Translations under genes and position numbers: made by a program
Part shown: piece after piece, positions 57,917-64,000 of the stretch
How the letters are laid out: each line of letters opens with the position of its first letter
Position numbering within the stretch: position 1 is the first letter of the stretch
NCBI GenBank assembly: GCA_009838645.1
Contig: VXRC01000049.1
Coordinates: forward strand, 62,001-126,000
Direction of reading: 5' to 3'
DNA from: Gemmatimonadota bacterium
GTDB lineage: Bacteria; JAAXHH01
Length of the DNA stretch: 64,000 bases
The notes under the pieces: model-generated
The model's input: only the letters and a program-made list of their open reading frames with translations
Told to the model about the DNA's origin: nothing
The model's database searches: none

Positions 57917-58357
57917 ATGAGGGTTTCAGCCAAGGCGGAGTATGCGTGCAGGGCCGTGCTGGAATTGACAAGGTACCACGACAAGGCGGAAGTCATTCAT
58001 ATCAGCGACATCGCCGTCCGCCAATCCATCCCCGAGAAATACCTCGTTCAGATCCTCCTGCAGCTGCAGCGCGCCGGTCTGGTGCGGAGCAAGCGCGGAG
58101 CGACCGGGGGCTACTCGCTGGCACGGGCTCCGGGCGAAATCTCGCTGGGCGACGTGATCCGGGCGATGGACGGCGCCCTGATCTCCGTCGAAAGCCTTTC
58201 CGGCGACGCCGAGATAACGGACCAGCTGAGCGGCCAGCACGTATTGAAGGACGTTTGGATGGGGGTGCAGGAAAAACTCGGCGAGATCATGGACGGCATC
58301 ACGTTTGAAGACATTTCCAGGCAGGCGCAGAAAAGCCTGTCCATGTACTACATCTGA
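57917..58357 (+). CDS. Rrf2-family transcriptional regulator
   Basis: This 146-residue winged-helix regulator has MRVSAKAEYACRAVLELTRYH at the N-terminus and the DNA-binding IHISDIAVRQSIPEKYLVQILLQLQRAGLVRSKRGATGGYSLARAP, the family signature. The three cluster cysteines of IscR (C92/C98/C104 region) are absent; the only Cys is C11. It therefore resembles CymR-type regulators that sense cysteine metabolism with CysK. cysK follows 10 bp downstream, supporting such control. A palindrome overlaps its promoter. Confidence 0.9.
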   Translation: MRVSAKAEYACRAVLELTRYHDKAEVIHISDIAVRQSIPEKYLVQILLQLQRAGLVRSKRGATGGYSLARAPGEISLGDVIRAMDGALISVESLSGDAEITDQLSGQHVLKDVWMGVQEKLGEIMDGITFEDISRQAQKSLSMYYI

Positions 58358-58367
58358 AGGATAGCCC

Positions 58368-59315
58368 TTGGCTTCCGGGAACGGAATATACGACAGCGCG
58401 CTCGACCTGATCGGCAACACCCCCCTGGTTCGTCTGAACCGGATCAACCATGTCGCGGGGGTCGACCTGCTCGGCAAGCTCGAATCGGACAACCCCGGCG
58501 GCAGCGTCAAGGATCGCGTCGGCCTGAGCATGATCCTGGATGCCGAGCAGCAGGGCCTGCTCAAGCCGGGCGGCACCATCGTGGAGCCGACGAGCGGCAA
58601 CACGGGACTCGGCCTGAGCATGGTGGCCGCGGTACGAGGTTACAAGGTCATCCTCGTGATGCCGGACAACATGAGTTCGGAGCGGCGCGTGCTGCTGACC
58701 TCCTACGGCGCGGAACTGGTGCTGACACCGGGCATGCTGGGCATGGCCGGCGCCGTGCAGAAGGCGGAGGAGATCCTCGCCGAGCATCCCGACTACTTCA
58801 TGCCCCAGCAGTTCAAGAACCCCGCCAACGTGGAAATACACCGGAAAACCACGGCCGAGGAGATCTGGGCGGCGACCGGCGGTAAAATCGACGCCTTCGT
58901 GGCCGCCGTGGGCACCGGGGGAACGCTGACCGGTGTGGGACAGTACCTGAAAGAGAAGGACGAACGCATCCGCGTGATCGCGGTGGAACCCTCGTTGTCC
59001 CCCGTGATATCGGGCAAACCCGTGGAAAGCCTGGTGCACGCCATCCAGGGCATCGGCGCAGGGTTCATTCCCGATATCCTGGACCGATCGATCATCGACG
59101 ACGTGATGTTGATCGACGACGAGGAGGCCTACCAGACGGCCCGTCGCATGGGGCTGGAAGAAGGACTCCTGGTGGGCATCTCGGCAGGCGCCAACGTATG
59201 CGCCGGCCTCAGGTTGGCGGAGGACATGGGAGAAGGCCGAATCGTGACCATTCTGTGCGATACCGGTGAAAGATACCTGAGCATCCGGGAGTATTTCGAA
59301 GGACAGAGCGATTAA
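58368..59315 (+). CDS. cysK: Cysteine synthase (O-acetylserine or O-phosphoserine sulfhydrylase)
   Basis: This 315-residue fold-type-II PLP enzyme starts at a TTG (58368). The PLP lysine is K48 in NPGGSVKDRVG, and EPTSGNTGLGLSM and AAVGTGGTLTGVGQYL bind the substrate and cofactor phosphate. VGISAGAN completes the family pattern. It makes cysteine from an activated serine and sulfide, or from a thiocarboxylated carrier. A CysO-like carrier gene follows after 46 bp and an Rrf2 regulator precedes, so this is a cysteine-synthesis operon. Confidence 0.93.
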   Translation: MASGNGIYDSALDLIGNTPLVRLNRINHVAGVDLLGKLESDNPGGSVKDRVGLSMILDAEQQGLLKPGGTIVEPTSGNTGLGLSMVAAVRGYKVILVMPDNMSSERRVLLTSYGAELVLTPGMLGMAGAVQKAEEILAEHPDYFMPQQFKNPANVEIHRKTTAEEIWAATGGKIDAFVAAVGTGGTLTGVGQYLKEKDERIRVIAVEPSLSPVISGKPVESLVHAIQGIGAGFIPDILDRSIIDDVMLIDDEEAYQTARRMGLEEGLLVGISAGANVCAGLRLAEDMGEGRIVTILCDTGERYLSIREYFEGQSD

Positions 59316-59340
59316 GCGCGATTAAGCGCGATTAAGCACG
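59308..59340. repeat. 10-bp tandem repeat at the cysK stop codon
   Basis: GCGATTAAGC starts at 59308, 59318 and 59328 (last copy followed by ACG). The cysK stop TAA is inside the first copy; the other copies repeat the stop motif downstream. Confidence 0.95.
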
Positions 59341-59361
59341 ACCGAGAGGAGGATCCGTTAG

Positions 59362-59724
59362 ATGGCCGTTACCGTTCGCATTCCAACCCCGCTGCGCAAG
59401 TTGACCGACAACCGTTCCGAGATCGAAATCGACGGCGAAACCGTCGAATCGCTGATCGGTAACATGGAGGCATCCTTCCCCGGCATCAAGGATCGCATCT
59501 GCGACGAGTCCGGAAAAGTGCGGCGGTTCATCAACATCTACATCAACGAAGAAGACATCCGGTTTCTGGACGGTACGGACACCGCGATCAAGGCCGGAGA
59601 CCGGATTTCCATCGTGCCCGCCATCGCGGGCGGCCTGGGTGGTCCGGGCGGTGTGGGTGGTCCGGGCGGCCTGATCGGTGTGCCCCGCCAGAGCGGTCCA
59701 GGCGACTCGCGGGACCGCGGCTGA
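59362..59724 (+). CDS. CysO/MoaD-like sulfur carrier with C-terminal Gly-Pro extension
   Basis: This 120-residue protein has a beta-grasp core (residues 1-91) like CysO or Thi[51 protein letters not shown] and [12 protein letters not shown]. The Gly-Gly that should be the C-terminus (residues 90-91) is followed by about 29 more residues, [20 protein letters not shown] and a charged end. This tail begins with an 18-bp tandem repeat. A carrier needs a free Gly-Gly, so processing or a changed role is implied. It lies after cysK and overlaps thrB by one base. Confidence 0.85.
   Translation: MAVTVRIPTPLRKLTDNRSEIEIDGETVESLIGNMEASFPGIKDRICDESGKVRRFINIYINEEDIRFLDGTDTAIKAGDRISIVPAIAGGLGGPGGVGGPGGLIGVPRQSGPGDSRDRG
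59632..59667. repeat. 18-bp tandem repeat in the CysO-like tail
   Basis: GGC-CTG-GGT-GGT-CCG-GGC (59632-59649) and GGT-GTG-GGT-GGT-CCG-GGC (59650-59667), followed by GGC-CTG. The array directly abuts the carrier's own Gly-Gly codons and pushes the frame past them. Confidence 0.95.
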
Positions 59725-60629
59725 TGTCCTCCGTGCGGGTGCGCGTTCCCGCGACCACGGGCAACCTGGGTTCCGGCTACGACTGCGCCGGCATGGCCCT
59801 CGGCCTCTACAACACCATCGAGTTATCCGAAACGGAATCCGGCCTGGACGTGGTCGTGGAGGGTGAAGGGGCCGAAGCGGTACCCCTCGATGAAGGCAAC
59901 CTGGCCATCGTCTCGGCCCGGGCCGTTTTTGGCGCCGCGGACTGGCAGCCCGCCGGTCTCAAGGCGCGCATGCACCACGCCATTCCCGTCTCACGGGGAC
60001 TGGGCAGCAGCGGAGTCGCCATCGTGGCGGGCGCCGTGGCGGCCAATGCGCTCGCTGGGCGGCCGCTGGGCACACCGGAACTCCTCCGCATCTGTTCCGA
60101 CCTGGAAGGGCATCCCGATAATGTCGTTCCGTCCCTGCTCGGCGGGCTTTCCGTAAGCGGCGAGCGGGCGGGAACGATCGTATACCAGACCTTCTCCGTG
60201 CCCGCCGACCTCCAGGCCGTCGTGACCATTCCCGAATTCACCCTCGATACGAAGGTAGCGCGCGGCGTACTGCCGGAATCGGTATCCATGGAGGACGCGG
60301 TCTTTAACCTCTGCAGCGTAGGCCTGCTGGTGGGCGGGATGGCGTCGGGGAATTACGCTTTGCTCCGGGAGGGCATGGCCGACCGCTTGCACCAGCCCTA
60401 CCGGCAGCACCTGGTTCCCGGATTGGCGGAAGTCACCATGGACGCCCTGGACGCCGGCGCCCACGGCGCGGCCCTCAGCGGCGCTGGACCCACGGCCATC
60501 GCACTGGCCACAGAAAACCACGAGGGTATTGGCGAAGCCATGGTCGATGCCTTCGCCCGGCACGGCGTTACCGGACAATACCGGATCCTCCCCATAGACA
60601 ACGAAGGTTGCCAGGTCCTGCCGGACTGA
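59724..60629 (+). CDS. thrB: Homoserine kinase
   Basis: This 301-residue GHMP kinase has N-terminal VRVRVPATTGNLGSGYDCAGMAL and the phosphate loop PVSRGLGSSGVAIVAGAVAAN. HPDNVVPSLLGGLSVSG and GAALSGAGPTAIAL complete the family. It phosphorylates homoserine for threonine synthesis. It overlaps the CysO-like gene by one base, so amino-acid synthesis genes are translationally coupled. No thrC or hom gene is in the window. Confidence 0.92.
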   Translation: MSSVRVRVPATTGNLGSGYDCAGMALGLYNTIELSETESGLDVVVEGEGAEAVPLDEGNLAIVSARAVFGAADWQPAGLKARMHHAIPVSRGLGSSGVAIVAGAVAANALAGRPLGTPELLRICSDLEGHPDNVVPSLLGGLSVSGERAGTIVYQTFSVPADLQAVVTIPEFTLDTKVARGVLPESVSMEDAVFNLCSVGLLVGGMASGNYALLREGMADRLHQPYRQHLVPGLAEVTMDALDAGAHGAALSGAGPTAIALATENHEGIGEAMVDAFARHGVTGQYRILPIDNEGCQVLPD

Positions 60630-60632
60630 GCC

Positions 60633-61817
60633 ATGGGCGCTCTCAAAGACATTCGCGTCATCGACCTGACCCGGGTACTCGCCGGTCCCTTCACGACCAT
60701 GACCCTGGGCGACCTGGGCGCCGAGATCATCAAGGTCGAGCCCTTCGGCGGGGACGAGGCACGGGGATTCGGTCCCTTCAAAGAGGGCGTGAGCGGCTAC
60801 TTCGAGAATGTCAACCGGGGCAAGCGGAGCATCGCGATCGATCTGAAGCATCCTGACGGCCGCGAATTGCTCCTCGAACTGATCGGCAAGTCGGACGTCC
60901 TGGTGGAGAACTTCAGGCCGGGCGTGATGAAGAAACTCGGTCTGGATTACGAAACGTTGCAGGAACGATTCTCCGGCCTTATCTACGCGGCCTGTTCCGG
61001 GTTCGGACAGACCGGGCCCTACGCCCGGCGCGGTGCTTACGACATGATCATCCAGGGCATGGGCGGCATCGTCAGCATTACCGGCGAACCGGACCGTCCG
61101 CCCGTCCGGGTGGGCGTGTCCATCGGGGATATTGCGGCCGCGCTCTACTCGTGCATCGGCATTCTCACGGCGCTCCTTACCCGGACGCAGACGGGGCGGG
61201 GGCAGATGGTGGACATTGGCATGATGGACTGCCAGGTCGCCCTGCTCGAAAACGCCATCGCCCGATACGACATGACGGACACCGTGCCGGAGCCCCTCGG
61301 GGCCAGGCATCCTTCCATCACGCCCTTCCAGGCCGTCGAGACCCGGGACGGATGGATCATGATCGCGGCGGGCAACAACGTCCTCTGGGGCCGGCTGTGC
61401 GCAGTCATGGGGCGGGAGGACCTGGCAGGCGACGATCGGTTCAGGGACAACAACCTGCGCACCGAGAACCACGGCGAGTTGCACGAGATATTGACAGGTT
61501 CGTTCAGGCAAAGCACTTCGGAAGACTGGTTGCAGCGTCTCGATTCGGCCGAGATCCCCTGCGGTCCCATACAGAACGTGAAGCAGGTCGTGGAAGATCC
61601 CCAGGTGCTGGCCCGGGAAATGATCGTGAAGATCCTACATCCCGTCGCCGGCCCCTTGCGCGTGGCCGGATCGCCCCTCAAGCTGTCGGAAACCCCGCCC
61701 GAAGTCACCCGCCACGCCCCCACCCTGGGGGAGCACACCGAACCGATTCTTCAGACGCTGCTCGAGGCGTCGGCGGACGATTTGGCGCGGTGGCGCGATG
61801 CCGGCGTGATCAAATAA
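60633..61817 (+). CDS. Class III CoA-transferase (CaiB/BaiF family)
   Basis: This 394-residue protein has the family start IRVIDLTRVLAGPFTTMTLGDLGAEIIKVEPFGGDEAR and AIDLKHPDGRELLLELIGKSDVLVENFRPG. The catalytic Asp lies in VSIGDIAAALYSCIGILTALLTRTQTGRGQMVDIGMMD. It transfers CoA between an acyl-CoA and a carboxylic acid. The substrate is not evident. It starts 3 bp after thrB but is probably independent in function. A bidirectional terminator follows. Confidence 0.92.
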   Translation: MGALKDIRVIDLTRVLAGPFTTMTLGDLGAEIIKVEPFGGDEARGFGPFKEGVSGYFENVNRGKRSIAIDLKHPDGRELLLELIGKSDVLVENFRPGVMKKLGLDYETLQERFSGLIYAACSGFGQTGPYARRGAYDMIIQGMGGIVSITGEPDRPPVRVGVSIGDIAAALYSCIGILTALLTRTQTGRGQMVDIGMMDCQVALLENAIARYDMTDTVPEPLGARHPSITPFQAVETRDGWIMIAAGNNVLWGRLCAVMGREDLAGDDRFRDNNLRTENHGELHEILTGSFRQSTSEDWLQRLDSAEIPCGPIQNVKQVVEDPQVLAREMIVKILHPVAGPLRVAGSPLKLSETPPEVTRHAPTLGEHTEPILQTLLEASADDLARWRDAGVIK

Positions 61818-61818
61818 A

Positions 61819-61843
61819 AAGCCCTCCGGAGACCGAAGGGCTT
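61819..61843. terminator. Bidirectional intrinsic terminator between CoA-transferase and leuB
   Basis: AAGCCCT (61819-61825) and AGGGCTT (61837-61843) form a perfect stem. On the minus strand it is followed by a strong T-run (reads TTTTTATTTG), terminating leuB. On the plus strand the tail is T-rich but weaker (GTTCTTGTTG). Confidence 0.85.
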
Positions 61844-61887
61844 GTTCTTGTTGCTTAAACCAATATAACCGGAACCGGGCTTCCCGC

Positions 61888-62940
61888 TCAGCCCAACGCC
61901 CCGGCCACGAGGTCGCCGACTTCGCTGGTGCTGTACCCCATCCGGCCGGCGTCCATGCTCTTCATCTTGGTGCTTACCACTTCGATAATGGCCCGTTCCA
62001 CGGCGTCGGCGGCATGCGCTTCGCCGAGCTGCGCCAGCATCATCTGGCAGGAGGCGATGGCCGCGATGGGATTGATGACGTTCTGGTCCGTGTATTTCGG
62101 CGCCGAACCGCCAATGGGCTCGAACATGGCGGTGCCTTCGGGATTGATGTTGCCCCCCGCGGCGATACCCATGCCGCCCTGGATGATGGCGCCGAGGTCC
62201 GTGATGATGTCGCCGAACATGTTGGTCGTGACGATGACGTCGAACCACTCGGGGTTCTTGACCATCCACATGCAGGTCGCGTCCACGTGGGCGTAGTCGG
62301 CCGTGATGCCGGGATACTCCTCGGCGACTTCGTAGAACACCCGCTCCCAGAGGTCGTGGGCGAAGGTCAGCACGTTGGTCTTGGCGCAGAGGGTCACCTT
62401 GTTCTGCTTGTTGCGGGCTTTGGCCGTCTCAAAGGCGAATCGGACGCACCGCTCCACGCCCTTGCGGGTATTGATGGACTCCTGCACCGCGACCTCGTCG
62501 GGCGTGCCCTTCTTGTACACGCCGCCGGCGCCGACGTACAGGTCCTCCGTGTTCTCCCGGACCACGACGAAGTCCACGTCCTCGGGGCCCTTGTCCTTCA
62601 GCGGGCAGTCGACGCCCGGGTACAGCTTGACGGGACGCAGGTTGATATAGAGGTCCAGCTCGAACCGGATCGTCAGGAGGATGCCCTTTTCCAGCAGGCC
62701 CGGCGGGCAGTCCGGATGCCCGATGGCTCCGAGGTAGATGGCGTCGTAGTGACCCAGTTCCCGCAGGCCCTCCTGGGGCAGGATCTCGCCCGTCCTCAGG
62801 TATCTTTCACCGCCGAAATCGTATTCCGTCAGTTCATAGTCGAATGAGAACTTCTCCGAGGCCGCCTTGAGCACCTTCAGCCCCTCGCGCACGACCTCCG
62901 GGCCGGTCCCGTCGCCCGGAATGACCGCGATATTATACAA
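61888..62940 (-). CDS. leuB: 3-isopropylmalate dehydrogenase
   Basis: This 350-residue beta-decarboxylating dehydrogenase has the N-terminus MYNIAVIPGDGTGPEVVREGLKVL. VVRENTEDLYVG contains the substrate-binding loop and TTNMFGDIITDLGAIIQGGMGIAAGGNINP is the metal and cofactor signature. It oxidises 3-isopropylmalate in leucine synthesis with NAD. The ENTEDLY form is shared with some homologues of isocitrate/tartrate dehydrogenase, but the neighbouring leuA supports LeuB. It lies 36 bp after leuA on the same strand. Confidence 0.88.
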   Translation of the reverse strand: MYNIAVIPGDGTGPEVVREGLKVLKAASEKFSFDYELTEYDFGGERYLRTGEILPQEGLRELGHYDAIYLGAIGHPDCPPGLLEKGILLTIRFELDLYINLRPVKLYPGVDCPLKDKGPEDVDFVVVRENTEDLYVGAGGVYKKGTPDEVAVQESINTRKGVERCVRFAFETAKARNKQNKVTLCAKTNVLTFAHDLWERVFYEVAEEYPGITADYAHVDATCMWMVKNPEWFDVIVTTNMFGDIITDLGAIIQGGMGIAAGGNINPEGTAMFEPIGGSAPKYTDQNVINPIAAIASCQMMLAQLGEAHAADAVERAIIEVVSTKMKSMDAGRMGYSTSEVGDLVAGALG

Positions 62941-62976
62941 TTGTTCCTCCCGCGTATATGGAAATGTAGGGTTGGA

Positions 62977-64000
62977 CTATTCGACGATCAGCCCGCCGTG
63001 CCGCGCAACGAGTTGATTGAGGGAATGCAGGTAGGCCTGGATGCTGGCTTTCACGACATCGGTGTCCGAAGCGTGGCTGTTGAAGGACTGGTCGTGGAAA
63101 CCCACGGAGACCTGGACGTGGTGGGCGCCGTCCCGGCCGTTCGACGAGGTCTGGATGTCCTTCACGTAGGTGGGCAGCTTGGTGATCCGGTCGACGGCGT
63201 TCAGCGCGGCGAGTATCTGGTTGTCGCCCACGCCTCCTTCTTCGATCGTCTCGCCGCTGACGTGGAGACGCACGCTCGCGTCGGCCTGGCCGGAGTGCGA
63301 GGAGGTCACCCTGAAATCTTCCAGCAGGTACTGTTCGGGTACTTCGACCGGGGAGTCGGATACGATCCGGTGGAGGTCTTCGTCCGCCACCTCCTTCTGC
63401 CGGTCCGCCACGTTCAGGAAGCGCACGTGCACCTTTTCGAACTCTTCTTTCCGGGTCTCGTCGTACGTGTAACCCAGCAGCTCGAGCCGGTGCCGCAGGG
63501 CGTGCCGTCCGGACCGTGCCGTCAGCACGATGTCGCTCTTTTCGATGCCCACGTCCGACGGGCTCATGATCTCGTAGTTCTCCCGGTGCTTGAGGAAGCC
63601 GTCCTGGTGTATGCCCGAAGAATGGGCGAAGGCGTTGCTGCCCACGATGGCCTTGTTGCGCTGCACGGGCATGTGCATGAGATCTCTCACCAGCAGGCTC
63701 GTGGTATAGATCTGTGTGGTCTCGATGTCGGTGCGCGCTTCGTAGAAATCGCCGCGCATCTTGACCGCCATGACGATCTCTTCCAGCGAGGCGTTGCCCG
63801 CCCGCTCGCCCACGCCGTTCACCGTGCATTCGACCTGGGTCGCGCCCGCTTTGATGGCCGCCAGGGAATTGGCCGTCGCCATGCCCAGGTCGTTGTGGCA
63901 GTGCACGCTGACCTTGGCCTTTTCGATGTTCGGCACGGTGGCGATGAGCCGGGAGATCAGGTTGCCCCACTGTTCCGGGACGGCGTAGCCCACCGTATCG
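62977..64000 (-). CDS. leuA: 2-isopropylmalate synthase, 5' end outside window
   Basis: The coding frame runs off the right edge of the window, so this is the C-terminal 341 residues. The HMGL-like barrel end is visible as [15 protein letters not shown] and [53 protein letters not shown], with the zinc-site [29 protein letters not shown] follows. The C-terminal leucine-sensing domain (about the last 130 residues) is present. It makes 2-isopropylmalate from acetyl-CoA and 2-oxoisovalerate. It precedes leuB in a leu operon. Confidence 0.93.
   Translation of the reverse strand, partial: DTVGYAVPEQWGNLISRLIATVPNIEKAKVSVHCHNDLGMATANSLAAIKAGATQVECTVNGVGERAGNASLEEIVMAVKMRGDFYEARTDIETTQIYTTSLLVRDLMHMPVQRNKAIVGSNAFAHSSGIHQDGFLKHRENYEIMSPSDVGIEKSDIVLTARSGRHALRHRLELLGYTYDETRKEEFEKVHVRFLNVADRQKEVADEDLHRIVSDSPVEVPEQYLLEDFRVTSSHSGQADASVRLHVSGETIEEGGVGDNQILAALNAVDRITKLPTYVKDIQTSSNGRDGAHHVQVSVGFHDQSFNSHASDTDVVKASIQAYLHSLNQLVARHGGLIVE

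Overview
The window is a GC-rich, densely coded bacterial chromosome segment of 64 kb. Signal peptides, a Braun-type lipobox, an OmpA-family protein and a TRAP transporter indicate a Gram-negative (diderm) bacterium. The gene mix (CysO-like sulfur carrier beside CysK, DUF503 after infB, phytanoyl-CoA dioxygenase, RraA, DUF362 and class III CoA-transferase genes) suggests an uncultured marine or soil lineage of the FCB-like groups such as Latescibacterota or Gemmatimonadota. That placement is inference; there is no rRNA gene here to settle it.

Layout. 1-3349: an HTTM-type membrane protein (cut by the window edge) overlapping an asparagine synthase. 3529-7264: tandem NCS2-type permeases, each with a C-terminal anti-sigma/HATPase-like domain. 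7224-10255 (minus): DUF362 protein, zinc-less MDR dehydrogenase, phytanoyl-CoA dioxygenase. 10631-12519: TRAP small and large permeases without a binding protein. 12577-17546 (minus): kynureninase, iron alcohol dehydrogenase, epimerase and gamma-glutamyltransferase-like enzyme as one operon. 17705-23945: SanA-like protein, TesA-like esterase, YbbP/YbbA ABC exporter, GDPD phosphodiesterase, ferritin-like protein. 24099-27740 (minus): MazG, tagaturonate-reductase-like enzyme, MDR dehydrogenase, and a HepT/MntA toxin-antitoxin pair. 28153-34720: HNH protein, scpA, scpB, rluB-type gene, rpsA, mtaB, tRNA-Arg(CCG). 34811-35560: a serine recombinase beside the tRNA. 35806-46714: the core information-processing operon rimP-nusA-ylxQ-infB-DUF503-rbfA-ribF-rpsO-pnp, then an M16 peptidase, dut and a small membrane protein. 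truB is missing from its usual place.

46718-54063 is the accessory part: an alpha/beta hydrolase, an enolase-superfamily enzyme, an AT-rich 760-bp non-coding block, an MDR dehydrogenase, a lipoprotein with a broken heme motif, HicB/HicA genes and a deoxyribosyltransferase/TIR-like effector candidate. The non-coding block holds two arrays of a TTGTACAA palindrome spaced almost exactly 20 bp apart, which is the most unusual structure in the window. 54064-61817 returns to metabolism: a MoaD/ThiS-like carrier, a small unknown protein, an OmpA-family protein, RraA, FtcD, an Rrf2 regulator with a consensus promoter and overlapping operator, cysK, a CysO-like carrier with a strange tail, thrB and a CoA-transferase. 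61888-64000 (minus) is leuB and the end of leuA.

A second theme runs through the whole window. Short tandem duplications, most often 18 bp, sit between genes and inside gene ends, signal peptides and linkers. They have visibly altered several proteins: the CysO tail, S1 tail, RbfA tail, esterase signal peptide and possibly an M16 linker.
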